In this document: one piece after another, positions 27,981-35,561 of the stretch
Numbering within the stretch: the stretch's first letter is position 1
Layout: each line of letters starts with the position of its first letter
DNA from: Sphingobium sp. TKS
GTDB lineage: Bacteria > Pseudomonadota > Alphaproteobacteria > Sphingomonadales > Sphingomonadaceae
Reading direction: 5' to 3'
Length of the DNA: 64,000 nucleotides
NCBI RefSeq assembly: GCF_001563265.1
Contig: NZ_CP005083.1
Span: forward strand, 1,987,001-2,051,000
Notes under the pieces: model-generated
Told to the model about the DNA's origin: nothing
Seen by the model: the letters and a program-made list of their open reading frames with translations, nothing else
Databases searched by the model: none
Translations under genes and position numbers: made by a program

Positions 27981-30272
27981 GTGGATTATTCTGTTTCGCG
28001 AAGCGCGGTGGGCCTGCGTCACCGGTCGACCTGGTATCGCCGGGCGAACTGTGGCGCTGCGGGCGCTGTTCTGGTGCTGATCGCTGCGCCGCCCGCGGCG
28101 GCACAGGACGGGGATCCGCTCATATTGACCGATCCGCGTAACACCATCACGGTCACCGCCACCCGTTTGCCCGCATCCGTCCTCGATGTTCCTGTGACCG
28201 TCACCGTCATTGACGACAAGAGGATCGCCGACGAGCTCGTCTCCGACGTCAAGGACCTTGTCCGGTTCGAGCCGGGCGTGAGCGTGCGCCGGGCGCCGAC
28301 GCGCTTCGGCGCGGCGCTCGGGGCGACGGGGCGGGACGGCAATGCCGGTTTCAACATCCGCGGTCTTGAAGGCAATCGTGTGCTGATCCAGGTCGATGGC
28401 GTGCGCGTGCCCGACGGCTTCGACTTCGGCGCGCAATCGGCCGGCCGCGGCGACTATGTCGATCTCGGCCTCATCAAGTCGGTCGAGATACTGCGCGGCC
28501 CGGCATCGGCGCTCTACGGCAGCGACGGGCTGGCCGGCGCGGTGAGCTTCGTCACCAGCGATCCGGCGGATTTCCTGAAGGATGGCCACGGCTTCGGCGG
28601 CATGGCGCGCGCCGCCTACGATTCCGCCGACGAGCAATTCTCGGAAACCGGCATCGTCGCGGGACGGAGCGGCGACTGGTCGGCGCTGCTCGCCTACACG
28701 CGGCGCGACGGCCACGAGCTGGACAACAAGGGCAGCAACGGCGCGCCCAATGCCACGCGTACCGAACCCAACCCGCAGGATACGCGCTCGAACGCGGTCC
28801 TCGGCAAGCTCGTCTGGAGCCCGGACGACGCCAATCGGGTCCGCCTGACGCTCGATCATCTCGATGATCATGTCCGCAGCAACGTGCTCAGCGGCGTCGC
28901 GGCCGTGCCGACGAGCCCGACCAGCGTGCTCGCCCTTTTCGCGCGCGACAGGACGCGCCGTGACCGCGTGAGTCTCGACTGGCTCTACAAGGGATCGGGC
29001 GCGATCGGCGGCGCGCATACCACAGTCTGGTTCCAGGACGGCGAGAACCGGCAGTTCACTGCCGAGGACCGCAACACGGCTGCCGATCGCACGCGCCGCA
29101 ACACCTTCGAGAACCGCGTCCTCGGCGCGAGCGTGGAGCTGCGCAGCGATTTCGCGACGGGCGGGCTCACCCATCGCCTCGTCTATGGCGCGGATGCCAG
29201 CATCACGCGCCAGAAGGGCCTGCGCGACGGCACCGTGCCGACCCCACCGGACGTCTTCCCGACGCGCGCTTTCCCCGTGACCGATTATACGCTGGCCGGC
29301 GGCTATGTGGCGGACGAGATCGCCTTCGCGAATGGCGCGATAACGCTCTTCCCCGCACTGCGCTTCGACTATTACAAGCTCGATCCGAAGGAAGATCCGC
29401 TGCTGCCGGCGTTCGCGACAGCCGGGCAGGACGGATCGCGCCTTTCGCCGAAGATCGGCGCGGTGGTGCGGCTTGGCAACGCTGCGAGCCTGTTCGCCAA
29501 CTATGCCCGCGGCTTCAAGGCGCCTTCGCCGAGCCAGGCCAACCAGTTCTTTGAAAATCTGGCGCAGGGCTACACCTCGATCCCCAATCCCGATCTCCGC
29601 CCCGAGACCAGCCAGACATGGGAAGGCGGCGTCAGGCTGGAGCAGGGGCCCCTGAGCGCGGGCGTCACCGGCTTCACGGGCCGGTACCGCAACTTCATCA
29701 GCCAGCAGGTGGTGAGCGGCAGCTTCGCGCCGGGCGATCCGGCCGTGTTCCAGTTCATCAACCTCGATCGGGTGCGCATCAAGGGCGTGGAGGGCAGGCT
29801 GGACCTGCGCGACCGATCGGGTCTGAGCGCGCGCCTCGCAATCAGCTACGCCACCGGCACCACGATCAGTGGGGACGGCTCGCGGTCGCCGCTTTCGTCG
29901 ATCGATCCGCTCAAGCTCGTCGTCGGGATCGGCTATGACCATCCCGACGGGAGGTTCGGCGGCCAGATCATCGCCACCCACGCAGCGCAGAAGGAACTCC
30001 GTCGCACCGTCTATACGGACGCCGGGGGCGATCCTGCGACGATCTGTGATGGCGCGCCCTGTTTCCGCCCGGGCGCCTTCACGATCCTGGACGCGACCGC
30101 CTATGTGCGGATCGGCGCGGCCTTCACGCTGCGGGCCGGCATATTCAATCTGCTCGATCGCAAATATGCCTGGTGGAGCGACGTGCGCGGGCTCGCCGCC
30201 ACCTCCCCGGTCACCGACGCCTATACCCAGCCCGGCCGCAATGCGAGCGTATCGCTGACGGCGCGATTCTGA
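27981..30272 (+). CDS. TonB-dependent outer-membrane receptor (haem/haemoglobin-type)
   Basis: A 763-residue outer-membrane receptor. An N-terminal signal peptide ends near AAPPAAAQ. A TonB-box-like NTITVTATRLP follows, then the plug domain (RGLEGNRVLIQVDGVRVPD; LIKSVEILRGPASALYGSDGLAGAVSFVT). The beta-barrel ends in VSLTARF with a terminal Phe. The layout is that of the TonB-haemoglobin/transferrin/lactoferrin receptor group, suggesting haem or haem-protein uptake. The GTG at 27981 has a GGGGGCGGTGG stretch before it. It probably forms an iron-regulated pair with the DUF6607 gene. Confidence 0.9.
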   Translation: MDYSVSRSAVGLRHRSTWYRRANCGAAGAVLVLIAAPPAAAQDGDPLILTDPRNTITVTATRLPASVLDVPVTVTVIDDKRIADELVSDVKDLVRFEPGVSVRRAPTRFGAALGATGRDGNAGFNIRGLEGNRVLIQVDGVRVPDGFDFGAQSAGRGDYVDLGLIKSVEILRGPASALYGSDGLAGAVSFVTSDPADFLKDGHGFGGMARAAYDSADEQFSETGIVAGRSGDWSALLAYTRRDGHELDNKGSNGAPNATRTEPNPQDTRSNAVLGKLVWSPDDANRVRLTLDHLDDHVRSNVLSGVAAVPTSPTSVLALFARDRTRRDRVSLDWLYKGSGAIGGAHTTVWFQDGENRQFTAEDRNTAADRTRRNTFENRVLGASVELRSDFATGGLTHRLVYGADASITRQKGLRDGTVPTPPDVFPTRAFPVTDYTLAGGYVADEIAFANGAITLFPALRFDYYKLDPKEDPLLPAFATAGQDGSRLSPKIGAVVRLGNAASLFANYARGFKAPSPSQANQFFENLAQGYTSIPNPDLRPETSQTWEGGVRLEQGPLSAGVTGFTGRYRNFISQQVVSGSFAPGDPAVFQFINLDRVRIKGVEGRLDLRDRSGLSARLAISYATGTTISGDGSRSPLSSIDPLKLVVGIGYDHPDGRFGGQIIATHAAQKELRRTVYTDAGGDPATICDGAPCFRPGAFTILDATAYVRIGAAFTLRAGIFNLLDRKYAWWSDVRGLAATSPVTDAYTQPGRNASVSLTARF

Positions 30273-30285
30273 CGAGAGGATGATG

Positions 30286-31266
30286 ATGAAGCCCGTTTTC
30301 CTGAAGGCCGCTCTGCTCGCGGCATCGCTGCTGACGGCGATCCCTGCCGCTGCGGACGGCCCTGTCGCGCCCCGCGACGCAGCGGCCGCAAACGCCGCCT
30401 TCGCGGCCGATCGCGCCTCGATCCTCGCGATGGCCGGCAATTACAAGGTGACGTTCGACATGCGCGAGACAACGCCCTGGCGGGCCGGCTACACCCCGAT
30501 CGAGCCCAAGGTCTCGGGCGGACATGAAAGCATCCGCGTGATCGAGGATGCGGGCCGGCGGATCGTGCTCCAGCATCTCCTCGTCGTGAAGGACGACAAG
30601 GGCAAGACCCTCGTCATCAAGCATTGGCGGCAGGACTGGACCTACGAGCCTTCCAGCGTGCTCGTCTATGCGGGCCAGGGACGTTGGACGATCGAGGCGG
30701 TGCCCGAGCGGATGCGTGCCGGCCGCTGGTCCCAGACGGTATGGCAGACCGACGATTCGCCCCGCTACGGCGGCTGGGGCCAGTGGACCGAGGAAGGCGG
30801 CGTGCGCCGCTGGCGGAGCAACTGGACGTGGCGCCCGCTCGCCCGGCGCGACGCGGTGCGCCATCCGCCCTATGACCGCTATCTCGCGATCAACCGGCAT
30901 TCGCCCTCGCCCGCGGGCTGGATCCACTGGCAGGACAACATCAAGATGGGGCTGGTCGACGGCAAGCTCTCGCCGTTCGTCCAGGAATCGGTGCTCAACA
31001 CCTATGCAAAGGCCGACGATTACGACATCGCCGCGGCGGACGCCTATTGGGCCGCGACGAAGGACTATTGGGCGGCGGTGCGCACGGCCTGGGACGAGGC
31101 GATCGCGAAAGGGCAGGGCGTGAGTGTCGCCGAGGTGGCCGAAACCGGCTCCGCCTCCGGCGAACGGCTGATGGATTTCGCTGATCAGATTGAGGAGCGC
31201 AAGCTCACCAGCGCCGCTGCGATTGCACGTGCCAGGACGGTAATTGCCGAAGTCACCTCGCACTGA
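30286..31266 (+). CDS. DUF6607 family exported protein
   Basis: A 326-residue protein with a clear signal peptide (KAALLAASLLTAIPAAADG). The mature protein is rich in Trp and Tyr (KHWRQDWTYEPSS; GGWGQWTEEGGVRRW; RSNWTWRPLARRD), the pattern of the DUF6607 family, which commonly sits next to TonB-dependent receptor genes. Three consecutive ATG codons (30280, 30283, 30286) follow GAGAGG; 30286 gives the best spacing. It lies 13 bases after the receptor gene. A periplasmic accessory role in iron or haem uptake is likely from context only. Confidence 0.8.
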   Translation: MKPVFLKAALLAASLLTAIPAAADGPVAPRDAAAANAAFAADRASILAMAGNYKVTFDMRETTPWRAGYTPIEPKVSGGHESIRVIEDAGRRIVLQHLLVVKDDKGKTLVIKHWRQDWTYEPSSVLVYAGQGRWTIEAVPERMRAGRWSQTVWQTDDSPRYGGWGQWTEEGGVRRWRSNWTWRPLARRDAVRHPPYDRYLAINRHSPSPAGWIHWQDNIKMGLVDGKLSPFVQESVLNTYAKADDYDIAAADAYWAATKDYWAAVRTAWDEAIAKGQGVSVAEVAETGSASGERLMDFADQIEERKLTSAAAIARARTVIAEVTSH

Positions 31267-31552
31267 CGGCCAATAGTCTCTGTTTTCCTGTCATCGCCTA
31301 CTTCGCAACGAAGCATAGCCGGCGACCACCGCATTTCCAACGATTTGCCCATCCGGCCCGTGAAGCTGCTATGGCGATAAGCGGGAGGAATATCATGGCG
31401 GGGCTTCATGCCATCGAGGCCGATCGCGGCGGCGCCCGCAACGATGGCCAGCAGACGAAAATTCCAGGGGTGCTGGTTCATGCGCGCTCGGAGCGGAGCC
31501 ATGTTTCCTCAAGCGGCGGTCGACTCGCCTCGATGAGCACCGGCGATGGCGT

Positions 31553-32009
31553 ATGTGCGTCTTAGCACTGGCGTGGCGCGTCCATGCGAATTGGCCCTTC
31601 ATCGTGGCAGGCAATCGCGACGAGTTTCACGGACGCCCGGCACGACGGCTGCAGCGATGGGACCAGCCGGATCATGTCCTGGCTGGCAAGGACCGGCAAT
31701 CGGGTGGCACATGGCTGGGTGTGTCGGAGGAAGGGAGGTTTGCCGTAGTCACGAACCTGCGAGGGTTCGGGCCGTCGGAGACGGGCCGGCCATCGCGCGG
31801 CGTCCTTCTGAGGGATCTGCTGGCGGGTGAGGGGCGGTATGCCGAGCCATCCGATACCGATCTCATGGATTTCAATCCGTTCAATCTGATCCTCATCCGG
31901 CCGGCTCATGCCGAATTCTGGTCGAACAAGCCCAATCCAGCGCGGCGCAGGCTGCCCTCGGGGGTCTATGGCCTGTCCAACGGCGCACTCGACGAGTCCT
32001 GGCCCAAAA
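31553..32009 (+). pseudogene. NRDE/TANGO2-family protein gene, 5' part, interrupted by insertion
   Basis: An ATG at 31553 opens a frame with the NRDE signature FIVAGNRDEFHGRPA and GGTWLGVSEEGRFAVVTNLRGF, typical of NRDE/TANGO2 proteins. The homology ends at DESWPK (32008). There the frame runs into unrelated DNA and stops at 32188. The missing 3' part starts again at 35173 with AKTVRLKS. Joining 31553-32009 to 35179-35483 restores one frame of 253 codons, the usual family length. The break is therefore an insertion, not a natural end. Confidence 0.88.
32004..32009. repeat. CCAAAA direct repeat, left copy (target-site duplication)
   Basis: CCAAAA at 32004-32009 is repeated at 35173-35178, on the other side of the inserted 3163 bases. 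Removing one copy plus the insert restores the NRDE reading frame across codons for Pro-Lys-Thr. This is the expected footprint of transposition with a short target duplication. Confidence 0.8.
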
Positions 32010-32223
32010 GCGTATCCTGCGCCTTCGCATCACCGATCGAGACCGCCACGATCTCGGTGCCTTGGCCCTTCTCTTTCAGGCGGATTGCCTCCTCGACGGC
32101 GATCTCATCAAAGGGGTTCATGGACATCTTTACGTTGGCGAGATCAACTCCCGTACCATCGGGCTTCACTCGAGGTTTAACATTGTAGTCGATCACTCGC
32201 TTCACAGGCACGAGAATGATCAC
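32010..32223 (-). pseudogene. etfB: Electron transfer flavoprotein beta subunit, first 71 codons only
   Basis: The frame starts at ATG 32223 with AAAGG about 9 bases upstream and reads like a normal EtfB N-terminus ([53 protein letters not shown]). Homology stops at codon 71, exactly at the left edge of the inserted unit. The frame then runs into NRDE sequence and ends at 31966. About 175 residues are missing, so it cannot make a functional EtfB. It came in with the transposition unit. Confidence 0.88.
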
Positions 32224-32468
32224 TTGACGCCTTTCAAATTCTCGCGACGGGGTTTCCTCAATCTTCGCGGAACTGTTCGATCTTGTGTATGCACCTTCAA
32301 TCCAGTTAATAACCCATCATGGTGCGAAGACACATCGCTGATCCCTGATGTACTAACCTAGACCACTGCCTCGCAAAGCTACTCTTCGATGCAAACTTAT
32401 TGAAGCAAACAAGGGCGCACGGAGGCGCTTCGGCTACCCTGGCGCTTTATGCGCTCGAGCATAGCTGC

Positions 32469-33362
32469 CTACTGCTCGACGCGAAGGGCCGGAATCTCCG
32501 GGAGCTTGCCATCCGGGAGCGAGCGGCGGACCGATTCAGCTAGTCCCGTGGGATCGACCAGGGTGCCATATTTCAGCCGATTCTGTGCATGGCACAGCTG
32601 ATGAAGCGCGAAGGCATGGTCAATCGAAGTGGAAAAGCCTTGCTGGTCAAGGCAGCTGTTGACCAGTTCCTTTGTAAGTTTGACACCGAAGGACGGCTTG
32701 GCAGCAATTCGGCGGGCCAGAGCAAGAGTTGCCTCTTCCAGCTCCTGCCGGGGAACGACGTGATTGACCATTCCCCATTCCAGCGCGTCCTTGGCTGACC
32801 AACGATCGGCCGTGAACAGCTTTTCCTTCGCCCGCCTGCTGCCAATCTCCCAGATATGGGCGAAATATTCCACGCCGCATACGCCGAGATCAACAACCGG
32901 ATCCTGGAAAAAGGCGTCTTCCGAAGCGACGATCAAGTCTGCAGTCCATGCCACCATGAGCCCACCGCCAATGCAGCCCCCCTGCACCTGCGCGATCACC
33001 GGCTTGGCGATAGCTCGCCAGCGACGACACATGTCGAGATACATCTCATGTTCCCAACCATGCCATCCTTCGATAGTTGAGGTGCCCACGCCGCTCCATC
33101 CGGAGGTGAGAGGATAATCGCGCCCTACTTCCTGTAGCCCCTCCAAACCCTTCCGTAGGTCATGCCCGGCCGAGAAGTGCTTTCCAACCGCACCGAGGAT
33201 GATGACGCGAATCCGGTCGTCGCGGGCCGCAGTCATCAAAGCCTCATTGAGTTCGTAGAGCATTTTCACGTCTTGCGAATTTGCGTTCTCCGGCGAGTTC
33301 AGCTGCACACGGCAGATGTCATCGGCGAGCGTCTCCACAATAATTTTTTCGAACTGGGCCAT
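32469..33362 (-). CDS. Enoyl-CoA hydratase/isomerase family protein (captured in transposition unit)
   Basis: A 297-residue crotonase-fold protein. The first oxyanion segment is HFSAGHDLRKG (about 62-72) and the second is VQGGCIGGGLMVAWTADLIVAS (about 126-147). FQDPVVDLGVCGVEYF replaces the usual catalytic Glu region, so hydratase versus other crotonase activity is open. AAGGA lies about 8 bases before the ATG. It is complete, between the etfB fragment and the IS1380 element, and 139 bases downstream of the element's inner repeat. Its GC content appears visibly lower than neighbouring genes, consistent with transfer from another genome. It could be transcribed from the element. Confidence 0.88.
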   Translation of the reverse strand: MAQFEKIIVETLADDICRVQLNSPENANSQDVKMLYELNEALMTAARDDRIRVIILGAVGKHFSAGHDLRKGLEGLQEVGRDYPLTSGWSGVGTSTIEGWHGWEHEMYLDMCRRWRAIAKPVIAQVQGGCIGGGLMVAWTADLIVASEDAFFQDPVVDLGVCGVEYFAHIWEIGSRRAKEKLFTADRWSAKDALEWGMVNHVVPRQELEEATLALARRIAAKPSFGVKLTKELVNSCLDQQGFSTSIDHAFALHQLCHAQNRLKYGTLVDPTGLAESVRRSLPDGKLPEIPALRVEQ

Positions 33363-33501
33363 AAAACAATCCTTGATCCTGATCTTGATGGCCGAAACTG
33401 GCGCCGCAATAGCCGCCGCTAGGCTCCTCTTAGGGGTTGGTTTGAGCTCAACGAGGTCGCGTAGGGAATTCCCAGATTTGAGAGTGGATCAGAGCTTTCA
33501 G

Positions 33502-33517
33502 CCTGCATTCCCCAAGT
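33502..33517 (+). repeat. IS1380-family inverted repeat, transposase-distal (IRR) end
   Basis: CCTGCATTCCCCAAGT reads inward from the left; 13 of 16 bases match the repeat at the other end. It lies about 205 bases downstream of the transposase stop. Confidence 0.65.
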
Positions 33518-33722
33518 GGCGTGTCGTTTGAGGTGAAGATCGCCTGTATCCGAGCGCTAGACAAGGATTTTCTGCCGCAAGCGGCACCTGCGGTCGCGCA
33601 GACTGCTGGATCTGGACGGATCAGACCGCGAAGCCGCTGTTTCCTTGCCCAGGGGCGGCGTTTTTCAGCGCAGCGGACAGATCTGTCCAGCCGCTTTCGT
33701 TCAGTTTGAGCGTGGATCGCGA

Positions 33723-35078
33723 TCATGCGCATAGCGGTGGCGCTCGCAATCGGCGGATAGCGGCGAGGATGGCGCGTACCATCGTGCCGGTGACAGCGAC
33801 CTCGGCCAGCTGGAAGGTGATGGTGCGGGCGTGACGGACCACACGTGCCCCGATCTTGATCAGCTTCAGTTGCAGGCTGGTCAACGACCAGTCGGCCATG
33901 GCCTCGGGCAGCTCGATGCAGCGCAAGAAGGTGGCCAGGTTGTACGCCAGGGCGTGCAGTTGCAGCCGCACCTCATTGTCGCGGAACTTCCGGCACGACA
34001 GCCGCGTCCAGCGAAAGGCGTATTTGCCCTCTTTGATGTGCTGCTCGGCGGTGCCGCGCTGGTTGTAGAACCGCACCACCCAGTCCGGCTCCATCGGCAG
34101 GTTGGTGACGATGAAGCCGACACGCGGGAACAGTTCGCCCGGATGCCATTCGATCTTGGCGATCACCCGGCGTTCCTTGTCCCAGGACGCCGCCTGATAC
34201 TCGAATTCCTCGAAGAACCGCTTGACCTTGGTCAGTGACGGCCGCCCGACAGGGCGCGTTAGCCGATGCGCGATCTTGTCCTTGAGGACCGCGTTTGCGG
34301 GCAGCCGGATGGCGTAGAAGAACCGCGCTTCTTCCAATCGCTCATAGATCGCCGGGATCGCGTAGGCAGCATCGGCCCGGAAGAACCTGCCACCAAGGTC
34401 GCGCTCCGCGTAGCGCGCAATGACGGGGTCGAGAACATCACGCCAGCCATCGGCGCTGTGGACGTTGCCATGGCGCAGGGCGCAGCGTTCCAGCATCCCG
34501 AACTGGTTGAACAGAAAGTTGGGGTGATAGCAGCTACAGTCGAAATGGCCATTCCAGGCGGACCCTTCCTGGTCGCCATGGGTCGGGCTGACCGAGCTGT
34601 CCATGTCCAGAACGATGTACTTCAGCCCGTTACGGTCATGGAACCGGTCGATCCATTGCCCGTTCAGGTCGGCCAGCGCGGCACGGTTCCCGGCCAGAGC
34701 CAGCGTCTCGGTCTCGAACCGTCCCATCTGCGATGCCGAGGCCGCTTGTGCATCGACCGCTCTGCCGCCGACAACTTGGCGCATGACCGGATCGCAGGCG
34801 AGACGGTTGGCGTCGTTGACATCCTCGTATCCGGCCAGCCGCCCAAAGACTGATTGCCGGAACAGGCCGTCGAGCCGATGGACCGTGTTCTTGCCAGAGC
34901 GAGTATCGCGCAGCGCCGCTGACGCCAAATCGGACAACCCGAGCGCGTCATCAAGCTCGCGCATCACCAGAAGGCCGCCGTCGGAACTGAGCTGCGTGCC
35001 GCGAAATTCCAGCCGCACGCGAGGGTCGAAATCCACCCGATCTGCCCGTTGCAAGCCCGCACCCTCTGGGTGATCCAT
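33723..35078 (-). CDS. IS1380-family transposase
   Basis: A 451-residue DDE transposase of the PF13701 type. The N-terminal region has RLEFRGTQLSSDGGLLVMREL, the family's opening block. Catalytic acidic residues lie in VLDMDSSVSPTHGDQEG and RFFRADAAYAIP. The C-terminal YNQRGTAEQHIKEGKYAF supplies the late Glu. LHALAYNLATFLR is the usual C-terminal helix. The frame is intact, so the element may be active. It reads from the outer repeat (right) towards the captured enoyl-CoA hydratase gene. Confidence 0.93.
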   Translation of the reverse strand: MDHPEGAGLQRADRVDFDPRVRLEFRGTQLSSDGGLLVMRELDDALGLSDLASAALRDTRSGKNTVHRLDGLFRQSVFGRLAGYEDVNDANRLACDPVMRQVVGGRAVDAQAASASQMGRFETETLALAGNRAALADLNGQWIDRFHDRNGLKYIVLDMDSSVSPTHGDQEGSAWNGHFDCSCYHPNFLFNQFGMLERCALRHGNVHSADGWRDVLDPVIARYAERDLGGRFFRADAAYAIPAIYERLEEARFFYAIRLPANAVLKDKIAHRLTRPVGRPSLTKVKRFFEEFEYQAASWDKERRVIAKIEWHPGELFPRVGFIVTNLPMEPDWVVRFYNQRGTAEQHIKEGKYAFRWTRLSCRKFRDNEVRLQLHALAYNLATFLRCIELPEAMADWSLTSLQLKLIKIGARVVRHARTITFQLAEVAVTGTMVRAILAAIRRLRAPPLCA

Positions 35079-35156
35079 GAAACGCGCCCCTCGCAGCCTT
35101 CAACACCATGTTTTATATAGGAAATATAATGGTCAGGACAGCGAAATCAGCGCCTT

Positions 35157-35172
35157 ACTTGGGAAATGTGGG
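35157..35172 (-). repeat. IS1380-family inverted repeat, outer (IRL) end
   Basis: CCCACATTTCCCAAGT on the minus strand from 35172 inward. It abuts the right CCAAAA duplication directly and lies upstream of the transposase start, as IRL does in ISEcp1. Confidence 0.7.
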
Positions 35173-35178
35173 CCAAAA
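35173..35178. repeat. CCAAAA direct repeat, right copy (target-site duplication)
   Basis: Second copy of the CCAAAA found at 32004-32009. The NRDE gene resumes in frame directly after it. Confidence 0.8.
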
Positions 35179-35483
35179 CCGTTCGGCTCAAAAGCATCCT
35201 GAGCCACTGGGTCGACGCCGGCGCACGCCACCCTGAATATCTCCTTGATGGACTACGGGAAGAAGGTCGTCCGCGAAGCTTCGATCCGGAAGTCGGCCCC
35301 TCGGACGTGCCGCAAGAGCCACGCCTCTCACCGATCTTCATCAACAATCCGGTCTACGGAACGCGGTGCAGCACGGTGGTGGCGATCGATGATGGCGGGC
35401 GCGGTTTCATCCTCGAACGTCGATTCGATGAGAATGGAGACAGACGAGGCGAGACGGCCATGCCGTTTTCCTGGCCGCGGTGA
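35173..35483 (+). pseudogene. NRDE/TANGO2-family protein gene, 3' part, separated by insertion
   Basis: The frame from AKTVRLKS to the stop at 35483 carries the C-terminal NRDE/TANGO2 motifs SPIFINNPVYGTRCSTVVAI and ERRFDENGDRRGE. An ATG at 35166 inside the element's end fuses to it by chance. Together with 31553-32009 it makes a complete 253-codon gene. No ribosome-binding site is seen for independent translation. Confidence 0.86.
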
Positions 35484-35561
35484 TGATCTCCAAAATTCCG
35501 CCTGGCGTGCGAATCCGTGGCGTTTGGACTTGAGAAGAGCGGAGCGTGGCCATCCCGGAGA

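Larger units (their letters stand above)
32010..35172 (-). mobile_element. 3163-base transposition unit: IS1380-family element plus captured enoyl-CoA hydratase and etfB fragment
   Basis: The unit is bounded by the CCAAAA duplication. Its right part is a 1671-base IS1380-family element whose outer inverted repeat ends exactly at 35172, next to the right duplication copy. The inner repeat (33502-33517) is not flanked by the duplication. Instead the left boundary is inside an etfB gene at 32010. The transposase reads towards the captured DNA. This is the geometry of ISEcp1 (also IS1380 family), which mobilises neighbouring DNA by using an alternative right end. The left 16 bases have little similarity to the repeat. 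Confidence 0.75.
33502..35172 (-). mobile_element. IS1380-family insertion sequence, 1671 bases
   Basis: It contains one transposase gene (33723-35078). Sixteen-base imperfect inverted repeats match at 13 of 16 positions: CCTGCATTCCCCAAGT at 33502-33517, and CCCACATTTCCCAAGT on the minus strand at 35172-35157. The length matches the roughly 1.65-1.7 kb usual for the family. No direct repeat flanks the inner end, because the larger unit 32010-35172 moved as a whole. Confidence 0.75.

Noticed and set aside
27951..30440. 829-codon minus-strand frame opposite the TonB receptor
   Set aside because: Shadow of a clear receptor gene; Arg/Ala-rich with no motif.
33448..33732. 94-codon minus-strand frame at the end of the IS1380 element
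   Set aside because: Spans the transposase stop and the inverted repeat; no known IS1380 second gene and no motif.
33648..35163. Alternative IS ends based on CCCAGGGGCGGCG / CCCAAGTAAGGCG similarity
   Set aside because: The 33502/35172 repeats match better (13/16) and the right one abuts the target duplication.
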